From assembly GCA_937934355.1 (NCBI GenBank), contig CALGZY010000013.1, forward strand, positions 1-13,140: a stretch of 13,140 nucleotides of DNA, read 5' to 3'. The notes beneath the pieces are model-generated. The model was not told the origin of the DNA and did not search any database. It saw only the letters and a list, made by a program, of their open reading frames with translations. Source of the stretch: an uncultured Collinsella sp. Its GTDB lineage: Bacteria; Actinomycetota; Coriobacteriia; Coriobacteriales; Coriobacteriaceae. Shown in pieces: positions 1 through 7,800 of this stretch (positions are counted from its first letter, which is position 1; each line of letters opens with the position of its first letter). A program made the translations under genes and the position numbers.

Positions 1-603
1 CGCGCCCGCATCGCGCGCGAGATCCACGATAACGTCGGGCACCAGCTCACGCGCGCCTCACTGCAGGCCGAAGCCCTACGCGTGGTCCACGCCGACGAGC
101 CTGGCGTCGCCGCCGATTTCGCCGACGTTAAACGCACGGTTGACGAGGCGCTCCAGCTTGTGCGCGCCAGCGTCCACGCGCTCAACGACAACGCCGTCGA
201 CCTTTCCGTGCAGCTCGAACGCATTGTCGAAGGCACACGCTCGGACGGCGGCCCGCAGATTGAGCTTGAAGTTATGGCCGAACATGCGCCCGCAAACGTC
301 GCCAACTGCTTTGCAGCGGTCCTGCGCGAAGCGCTCTCCAATACCATACGCCACGCTTGCGCCCAGACCGTCACCGTACGGTGCATGGAGCATCCGTCGT
401 TTTACCAGCTCATTGTTACCGACGATGGCGTGGGTGAGGTCCAAGCAAGCGGCCGCGGCACCGCGGAGGGCATGGGGCTCGCCTCCATGCGCGAGCGCAT
501 CGAGGCGCTTGGCGGCACCTTCACCGCCGGCCCGCGTGCCGGCGCCGGCGGCTGGCGTGTGTTTGCCACCGTTCCCAAACAGCAAGGAGATGAGGGCCGA
601 TGA
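1..603 (+). CDS. Sensor histidine kinase, NarL/DesK type, C-terminal part (5' end outside window)
   Basis: This is the cytoplasmic kinase core of a two-component sensor. It would autophosphorylate on histidine and pass the phosphate to the response regulator encoded next. The open frame enters from the window edge, so the sensing and membrane part is not visible. The 200 visible residues hold a HisKA_3 dimerisation and phosphoacceptor motif (REIHDNVGHQL, His at visible residue 9). A HATPase_c domain follows, with an N-box (LREALSNTIRHA, Asn near 114), a G1 box (DDGVGE, near 141) and a G2 box (GMGLASMRERIEALGG, near 157). The order and spacing fit the HPK7 (NarL/DegS/DesK) class. The stop overlaps the next start as ATGA, so the two genes are probably translationally coupled. 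The signal sensed cannot be inferred. Confidence 0.95.
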   Translation, partial: RARIAREIHDNVGHQLTRASLQAEALRVVHADEPGVAADFADVKRTVDEALQLVRASVHALNDNAVDLSVQLERIVEGTRSDGGPQIELEVMAEHAPANVANCFAAVLREALSNTIRHACAQTVTVRCMEHPSFYQLIVTDDGVGEVQASGRGTAEGMGLASMRERIEALGGTFTAGPRAGAGGWRVFATVPKQQGDEGR

Positions 604-1229
604 GGCTCATCGTTGTCGACGACGACCGCTTGGTGGTCGATTCGCTCAAGATTATCTTGGGCGCCCAGCCGCAGATCGAAGTGGTGGGCACCGGTGCCAA
701 CGGCAACGATGCGGTGGCGCTCTACGCCGAGCACGCACCCGATATTGCGCTGCTCGACATCCAGATGCCGGGACGCGACGGCCTTTCGGCCGCGCGCGAG
801 ATCCTTGAGCACGACCCTGCGGCGCGCGTGGTGTTTCTGACGACGTTCTCGGATGACGAGTACATTGTGTCGGCGCTCAAGCTGGGCGCCCGCGGCTACC
901 TGATCAAGACCGATGTCGCTGCCATTCCGCCGGCGTTGGCGCAGGTCATGGACGGCAAACGCGTGCTCGAGGGCAAGGCGATCGAGGATATCAACTTTGA
1001 TGGGGCGGGCGTCGAGGCCGGCGCGACCCGCCGGCCCGCGGCCTTTGTCAGCCTGACTGACCGCGAGTTCGAAGTCGCCGAGCTCATCGCCCGCGGCCTC
1101 GACAACAAGGAGATTGCCGCCACGGCTTATATGGGAGAAGGCACGGTGCGCAACCACATCAGCTCGATCCTGGCCAAAATGGGCCTGCGCAACCGCACCC
1201 AAATCGCCATCGCCTACCTGCGAGGGTAA
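600..1229 (+). CDS. Response regulator, NarL/FixJ family (REC + LuxR-type HTH)
   Basis: This is a DNA-binding transcription regulator activated by phosphorylation from the kinase encoded just upstream. At 209 residues it has the usual family length. The receiver domain (about 1-118) has the acidic pocket D7-D8-D9, phosphoacceptor D53 in LLDIQMPG, the conserved T81 and K103 (LIKTD). A LuxR/GerE helix-turn-helix follows at about 152-207, with LTDREFEVAELIARG, the NKEIAA turn and the recognition segment GTVRNHISSILAKMG. The start at 600 is supported by AAGGAGA at 584-590 and by the ATGA overlap with the kinase stop. Target genes are unknown. The gene converges on the large surface-protein gene, so it does not share a promoter with it. 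Confidence 0.97.
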   Translation: MRLIVVDDDRLVVDSLKIILGAQPQIEVVGTGANGNDAVALYAEHAPDIALLDIQMPGRDGLSAAREILEHDPAARVVFLTTFSDDEYIVSALKLGARGYLIKTDVAAIPPALAQVMDGKRVLEGKAIEDINFDGAGVEAGATRRPAAFVSLTDREFEVAELIARGLDNKEIAATAYMGEGTVRNHISSILAKMGLRNRTQIAIAYLRG

Positions 1230-1289
1230 TTACCCAACGGCCGACCGCTCCGGCTTAGCAAAATGGCTGCTACCGATTTAATACCATTT

Positions 1290-1443
1290 CAAAACTATGC
1301 CGGTTTACGGGGCTAAACTCAGGATCCCCATCCATACCCACGTTTTCCGTCAAATGACGGCTTGTCTACCTGCGGTTTTATTTTCACGAATATCGGCATG
1401 GTTGGGGACTCGTGACTCAGCCCCGTAAACCGACATAGTTTTG
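1290..1443 (+). repeat. Palindromic element, subtype A, left copy
   Basis: The outer arms at 1290-1314 and 1419-1443 are inverted repeats of 25 bp with one mismatch (core ACTATGCCGG on the left arm). Imperfect complementarity continues inward, with CCCCATCCAT-like and ATGGTTGGGG sequences facing each other. The interior carries CTACCTGCGGTTTTATTTT, shared with the other three elements of this window, but here the matching left half of the inner stem has decayed. A separate small hairpin, CCGTCA-AA-TGACGG, sits at 1347-1360. Total length is 154 bp, the same as the right copy at 9752-9905. The left edge (1264-1289) also resembles the sequence before the right copy. It could act as a transcript end for the response regulator, a cruciform, or a non-autonomous mobile element. 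I do not recognise the family. Confidence 0.85.
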
Positions 1444-1485
1444 TTCGGGCGGCCCTGCACGAGCGCCTCCGCAAGCCTCGTGGAA

Positions 1486-1522
1486 CCAAAATGACCCGTT
1501 TCCCTCAGTCCCCGGGGGATCA
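1486..1522 (+). repeat. Linker motif preceding element B-left
   Basis: This 37-bp block begins CCAAAATGACCCGTTTCCCT and ends CCCCGGGGGATCA. Related blocks occur at 9449-9484 and 9688-9724, in the same orientation. Here and at 9449 the block ends about 15 bp before a B element, and homology runs through into that element, so block plus B behaves as one repeated unit. Confidence 0.75.
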
Positions 1523-1536
1523 TTTGACGGTGCCCG

Positions 1537-1694
1537 CCACGAAACCGGCCCATCTACTACGTTTGACTCGGTACCCCTGACCATACCTTCATTTTGAACA
1601 AAACCGCAGGCGTACTACCTGCGGTTTTGTTTTCGCGTTTTTTAGCATGGTTGGGGGTAAGGGACTAAACGTAGTAGATGGGCCGGTTTCGTGG
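1537..1694 (+). repeat. Palindromic element, subtype B, left copy
   Basis: The outer inverted arms are perfect over 30 bp when counted from 1535-1564 to 1667-1696, and contain CCCATCTACTACGTTT on the left and its complement on the right. Nested inside is a perfect 13-bp stem (1598-1610 with 1618-1630) around a 7-nt loop, followed by T-rich sequence, which has the form of a bidirectional intrinsic terminator. Between arm and inner stem lie CCATACC-type and ATGGTTGGGG segments shared with the other copies. Length from CCAC to GTGG is 158 bp, identical to the right copy at 9500-9657. The best interpretation is an interspersed palindromic repeat of unknown family. Confidence 0.88.
1598..1637 (+). 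terminator. Terminator-like inner hairpin of element B-left
   Basis: A perfect stem (ACAAAACCGCAGG with its complement) closes a CGTACTA loop and is followed by TTTCGCG and a run of six T. On the minus strand the stem is followed by TTTTGTT, so it could stop transcripts from either side. It lies about 370 nt after the response-regulator stop and about 210 nt past the adhesin stop. Confidence 0.55.
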
Positions 1695-1722
1695 CGAACC
1701 CTTCTCGCCTACGCACAAAAGC

Positions 1723-1757
1723 GCCGCCACGGAGGAGGGAGATACCTCCGTGGCGGC
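1723..1757 (-). terminator. Intrinsic terminator downstream of the adhesin gene
   Basis: A perfect 13-bp GC-rich stem (1723-1735 with 1745-1757, core GCCGCCACGGAGG) has a 9-nt loop. Read on the minus strand it is followed by GCTTTTGTG. Its position about 80 nt after the adhesin stop fits a rho-independent terminator for that gene. Confidence 0.65.
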
Positions 1758-1798
1758 TGGGGGTGGGGGTGGGGGCTATGTTCTGGCTCCCCGCCGGC

Positions 1799-1824
1799 CG
1801 CCCGGGGCCTTTTGGCCCCGGGCG
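1799..1824 (-). terminator. GC-rich hairpin just after the adhesin stop
   Basis: A perfect 11-bp stem (CGCCCGGGGCC with its complement) closes a four-base loop, starting 12 nt after the adhesin stop codon. No U-tract follows on either strand. It is more likely a transcript-stabilising 3' stem, or the first part of a double terminator with the hairpin at 1723-1757. Confidence 0.5.
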
Positions 1825-1836
1825 CTGCCAGCGTGC

Positions 1837-4800
1837 CTAGCGCTTACGGATACCCCAGACCAGGGCTCCGACGCCGGCCATGGCAATGACGAATGCCATG
1901 AGCAATGCGGCGGCCTGCTGGTCACCCGTGGTGGGCAGGAAACCCTTGACCGTCTTGACGATGTTCGTCACGGTCTTGGGCGTGCCGGGATCGGGTGTCG
2001 GCACGGGCGTCTCGGGCTTCTTGTACGTGTTGTTGAACACGATACCCTCGACGCTCTTGTCGCCCTTGGTAAAGGCGACGTTCGCCTTGAGGTTGCCCTC
2101 GCCGTCATCGACCACGTTGACGGTCACGGTAAAGACGGACTTGTCGTAGGTCATACCGACCTCGTCGCCCTTGACCTCGCTGATGGTGTAGGCGTGCGTA
2201 CCGGGCTCGTCGTACTCAAACTTGTCAAAGTTGATCTTGCCGTCGGCATCGTTGGTAACCGTAGACTCGATGTCCTCGCCAACGAGCTTAAAGCTAAACT
2301 CGTCCTTCTTGAGCTCGCGTCCCTCGAGCACCTTGACCGCGCCGATGGAAACCTGCGTAGGCATGGCGTGATACTTGTTGGTAAAGCCAGCCGACTCGGT
2401 GGTTCCCTCGAGCTTGTGCGTCGCGGTCAGCGTGCCGTCGCCGTTGTCGGAGACGGTGGTCACGACGGTGTAGGTCGTGCCGTCATAGGTGACGCCCTTG
2501 TACAGGCCGAGCGCGTTGGGGCAAGCCTCGCGCAGCATGTACGTGTGCCTGCCGGGTGCCTCGTAGCGGATCGGGCTCAGCGTAACGTTACCGTTGACGT
2601 CGTTGGTACCGCTAGCGACAACCACACCGTCCTCGAGCAGCTCAAACGTGAACTCGCCAGCTGCAAGATCGCGGCCGGTCAGACGCTTGACCGTCTTGAC
2701 CTGATCGGTCACGGACGAATCGGTAGGTGCCACGCCGTAGGTGTTGGTAAACGTGAAGGCAGCACCGTCGTCGCCTTCGCGCTTGACGCTCAGATGCCCG
2801 GCACCGTCGTCAGACACGGTGTAGGAAACCTTGCGCGTGGCGTTGGTGTCATTGGTCACGCCAGGGGCACTACCGGACTCGGTCACCGTGTAAGTAAAGG
2901 TGTGCGAGCGCGGAGCGGTGGGGGCTGCGGGCTCGGGCTCGTCGCTGGGCTCGTCGGCGTTGGCATCGGTGTCGGCCTCTTCAGCCTCTGCCTCGTCGGC
3001 CTCTGCCTCGTCGGCCTCGGCTTCGTCAGCTTCGTCTGCCTCGGCCTTATCGGTCGCATCGTCCGTCACGCCCAGAGCGCGGTTGAGGTCCTCGAGCGTA
3101 AAGTGGATCTTGCCAAAGTCCACGTTGCCAGCCGCGTCGTTGGTTGCGGTCGTGCGCTCGGGCATCGGGGCACCAGCCTCGTCGGCGGTCACGGTAAAGG
3201 TGAACTTGCCCGTGATGTCGGCCGGGGTCAGGCCCTCGGCAACCTGGAGCTTCTTAGTACCGGTGAGCGCGGCATCGACGGCTTCGGCGCCGTAGACGTT
3301 CTCGAACAAGGGCTCGACGCCGCCGTAGTCGACCGTTGCCGTCAGGGTACCGTCACCGTTGTCGACGACGATAACCTTAAAGCCAAAGCTCCACGTTGTA
3401 GCGGAAACGCCATTCGGCAGCCCGAATAAATCTTCGTAGGCCGTGTAGTTAATGGTCCAAGCGAGCTTACCGTCCTTGTCGGTACGATGGGCAAGCCCAG
3501 CAGCCTCAAGATTAGCAAGCATCTTAGTGTCGTAGTGCAGCGTATCAAAGCTCACGTGCCCGCCGATATTGGGCTTGAGGTTTTCGTATGCCACAAGCTC
3601 ACCCTGATAGGCGATGCCGAACCAGAACTCGCCGTCGGCCATCGGGCGGCCGGTCAGAGTCTTGGTGGCAACGACCTGAGCGGCGGTGCCGCCAGGCGTG
3701 TTGGTCGTAGCGCTGTAACTGTTGTGGAACGGCACCAGGGCCTTCTCGACCTTGTTCTCGCCACTCTTGTGGACCGTCTCATGCGTGCCCTCGGGACCGC
3801 CGGAAACGGTCGTCGTAGCAGTGAGCGTGCCGGCGGTGTCGTCGGCGATGGCGATCGTCACCGTGCGCACGGCGTCGTCGTAGGTGTAACCGGGCTGGCC
3901 GTCGTTCTTCTCGGCCACGGTGTACGTAAAGGTCTTGCCGGCGTCAGCCTGCGTAAATATAACCTCATGACCAGCCAGAATGTCAATCAGTCCGACCGTT
4001 GCCTCTGCCGTTGCGGGGGACTTGAAGCTATTAGCCCCGGGCAGCAGACCGAGCGCGCGAGCCGAAGCGTCGTCAGCAGGTGTCACGGTAAAGGTGAACT
4101 GACCCTCGGTCATGGGGCGGCCGTCCAGATACTTGCTGAGCCACAGACCGCCGGCAGCGGTGTAGTTAAGCCCAGTGCGGTACGTGTTGGTAAAGCGTCC
4201 GTTTTCCTTCTTGGTGACGTTGGCGGTCAGGCTGCCATCGCCGTTCTCGGTCACGGTCACTTCGGCGGTTGCGACATGCGCGTCATACGTCATGCCGACC
4301 GTGCTGCCCGCGTTCTCGCGGATCTCGTACTTGTAGGTTCCGGTGGCCGTGTAGCGAATCTTGCCGAACTTGATGGCGGCAATGCCGTCCTTCGCATCGT
4401 GCTTGCTCACGGTTACGGTCGCAGGATCGGGGAGCGGGGCGCCATCGGGGGCGGTAATGGTAAAGCTGAACTCGTCCCCATCCGTCCACTCGCGGCCGCT
4501 GATGACCTTGCTCAGGTCAAAGTCGAGCTCTGCATCGAGCGGGGTCACGCTGTAGGTGTTCTTGAAGGTCGCAGGCGTGGCGCTCTTCAGCTCGTGCGTA
4601 GCGCTGAGGGTACCGTCACCGTTGTCGGTAATGGTGGTCTCGATGGTGTACTTGGTGTCGCTGTACGTGATGCCCTTGCTGGTGGTTCCGCCGTTGACCT
4701 CGCGCAGCGTGTAGGTGTGCTCGCCGGCCTCGGTGTACTTCACGGCGCTCATCGTGATGTTGCCCTCGGCGTCGTTAGTGCCGGTGGCGACAACCTTGTC

Positions 4801-7800
4801 GCCCTCGACGAGCTCGAAGGAGAACTCGCCCTCCTTGAGGTCGCGGCCGGTCAGGGACTTGGTCGCGGTGATCTGGTCGGTGACGCTGAACTCACCAGGA
4901 TTCGGCTTGTAGCTGTTGCTGAACTTCGCCTCGCCGTCGCCCTTCAGGACATGCTTCGCCTCGAGCGTGCCGTCGCCCTTGTCGGTGATGGTGGTCTCGA
5001 TGGTGTAGGTCTTGCCATCGTAGGTGATGCCGTTGCCGGCGTCGCCCTTGACCTCGCGCAGCGTGTAGGTGTGCTCGCCGGGCTCGTTGTAGATGATCTT
5101 GCTCATCGTGATCTCGCCGTCGGCGGCGTTAGTGCCGGTGGCGACGACCTTGGCGTCCTCGCCCTCGACGAGCTCGAAGGAGAACTCGCCTTCCTTGAGG
5201 TCGCGCCCGGTCAGGACCTTGGTCGCCGTGATCTGATCAGTAACACTGAAGCTCTTGGGGGTTACGGTGTAGGCGTTCTCGAAGGTCGCCTTGTCAACAT
5301 TCTGCAGCTTGTGCTCCACGCTGAGGGTGCCATCGTTGTTATCCTTGACGGTGGTCACAATAGTGTACTCAGCGGTGCTGTAAGTAATGCCATTTTCGGT
5401 GGTGCCGGCCTTGGTCTCGCGCAGTATGTAGGTGTGCTCGCCAGCCGCAGTGTAGGTGACAGGATCCATTACGATCTTGCCGTCGGCATTGTTGGTACCG
5501 GTGGCGACCACGTTATTGCCCTCGACGAGCTCGAAACGGAACTCGCCAGCCTTGAGGTCGCGCCCGTCCAGGACCTTGTCCGCGGTGATCTGCTCGGTGA
5601 CGCTGGAGCTCTTGGGGGTCACGTTGTAGGAGTTCTTGAACTCGGCAACCTTGACGTCCTTCAGAACATGCGTGGCGCTGAGCGTACCGTCGCCGCTGTC
5701 CGTGATGGTGGTCTCGATGGTGAACTTGGCATCGCTGTAGGTGATACCGCCGGCGTTGCCCTTGACCTCGCGCAGCGTATAGGTTTGCGTTCCGGCCTTG
5801 GTGTACTCGATGGTGCTCATCGTGATCTTGCCATCGGCGGCGTTCTTGCCGGTGGCGACGACCTTGGCGTCCTTGCCCTCGCCCTCGACGAGCTCGAAGG
5901 AGAACTCGCCCTCAGCCATGTCGCGGCCGGTCAGGACCTTGGTCGCGGTGATCTGGTCGGTGACGCTCGTCTCGACAGGCGTCACGTTATAGGTATTGGT
6001 GAACGTAAAGGCTGCGTTGCCATCCGGGTTGCGGGACACGCTCAGTTTGCCCTTGCTGTCATCGGTCACGGTGAAGGAAACCTCGCGCGACAGCTTGGCG
6101 TCGTTGGTCACGCCAGCGACCTCGCCGGACTCGGTCACGGTGTAGGTAAAGGTATGCTCGCGCTTCTCGGGCTTCTCGCCCAGGGCCTTGTTAAGGTCGT
6201 CGAGCGTAAAGGTAATCTTGCCAAAGTCGACCTTGCCCTTGGCATCATTGGTCACGCTCGCGTTCGCGGGCATGGGTGCGCCCTCTTCACCGGTCACGGT
6301 AAAGGTAAACTTGCCGGTAATGTCAGCCGGGGTCAGGCCATCAGGAACCTGCAGATTCTTCTTGCCAACAAGCGATGCCTCGGCAGGCGCGGCAGTGTAG
6401 GCGTTCACGAACTCGTTGCCGGCGTCTCCGTAGTCAGCCGTCGCCGTCAGGGTACCATCGCCGTTGTCGACAACGGTTACATATGCGTCAATTGCCGACA
6501 CGGCAGCGCTCACGCCCGCAGGCAGCTTGCCGGTCTGCTCGGCAGCAGTGTAGCGAATGGTCCACGTGGGCTTGTCTGAGCTATCGTCAAACGACGCCTT
6601 CTCTTCCTCGACCAGCTTGGCAAGCGACTCGGTCGTATACGTCAGCGGACCGAACTCAACCTTGCCGCCCTTGTTGGTTGCATCCAGCAGAACCTCGTCG
6701 TGCTCCGCATAGCTCAGCGCAAACTTAAATTCGTCATCGGCCATCGGGCGCCCCGTGAGCTTCTTGGTTGCCTCAAGAGTCAGCGAGGTTTCCGTCTTGG
6801 CGCTATAGGTGTTCTTGAACTCGGTCTCGCCCGAGATCTTTTCAACGTCAGCCTTAAGCCCACCCGTGGCCTTAACCGCCACGGTCACCTTGAACGTGGC
6901 AACGTTCTTGCTGTAGGTGATGCCACCGGCGCCGCCCTTGACCTCGCGGACCTCATAGGTGTACTCGCCCGGCTTGTTGCAGGTGATCTCGCCAAAGTTA
7001 ATGGCCGCCTTGCCCTTGTCATCCAGGTTCGCCTTGGTCACAGTCGCGGTCGCGGGTGCGGGCATCGGGGCGTCATTCTCGGACGTCGCGGAGAGCTCAA
7101 ACTTAAACTTGTCCGTATCCGTCCACTCGCGACCCTCGAGCACCTTGGTCAGGCCAAAGCTCGTCTTGGTATCCACCGTTGCCGGCGTCACGTTAAAGCT
7201 GATCTTGCCGTTGTTGCCCAGGTGAACGTCAACCTCCGTGGCGTCCGACTTGGCAGACGTGTTATTCCACTTGGGATTGAGCACGTCGGCCGCGGTACCA
7301 GTAGGGTTGCCGCCCACGAGTTCCTTGGTGGTATGAAGTTCGTCAATAAAGGCCAGTCGCGCGGTTCCCTCACTAAACGACAGGTTGCCGCTCGCATCGC
7401 GCACGATTGCGCCCTCAAACTGCGCGGCATGTCCACCGGTAAACTCAATAATAGCTGTGCGGGGCTCGACCTTACTGTCTGTGCCTTTCGCCTCGAACTC
7501 ATCCTTGTAGTAATAGATGCCCTCGGCAGCCAGCGAGCCCGTCGCAGGCGTTGTGCAGTTCTTATCCACATAAATGGGAGTCTGCTTCTGGAAATAGTAA
7601 TAACGGTTGGAATCGGCGGGCTCAAAGTTCGCAATCGTATCGCCCAGCGTGCCGCCATTCCACTTGTTCGCGTAGAAGTTCACGGTCTTGGAACCGTTCT
7701 CCGCGGTGATCGTATTGCTCTCGATGTAGCCCTTGAGCCCCGCTACCTTCTCGGGCGTAAACAGGTTGTCGAGTGCGTCTCTCTTAACGCTCGAGGTGTA

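Larger units (their letters stand above)
1230..1836. other. Gene-free interval between convergent response regulator and adhesin genes
   Basis: I find no convincing gene here. The interval holds palindromic element A-left (1290-1443), a short conserved linker motif (1486-1522), palindromic element B-left (1537-1694), and two hairpins plus a G-tract serving the 3' end of the minus-strand adhesin gene (1723-1824). A minus-strand 67-codon frame at 1350-1553 is composed of repeat sequence and is not called. Confidence 0.85.

Noticed and set aside
402..1202. Minus-strand 266-codon frame across the two-component genes
   Set aside because: It is antisense to two well-supported genes, has no domain and no ribosome site; it is a codon-bias shadow.
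1350..1553. Minus-strand 67-codon frame and its relative at 9295-9516, both starting MG-x-FRG-x-H
   Set aside because: Their similar N-termini come from the linker-plus-B repeat, and the rest diverges. There is no ribosome site and no conserved remainder, so they are repeat-derived frames and not genes.
1290..1694. CRISPR array
   Set aside because: The repeats are long palindromes in two copies per side with no regular short repeat-spacer pattern and no cas genes.
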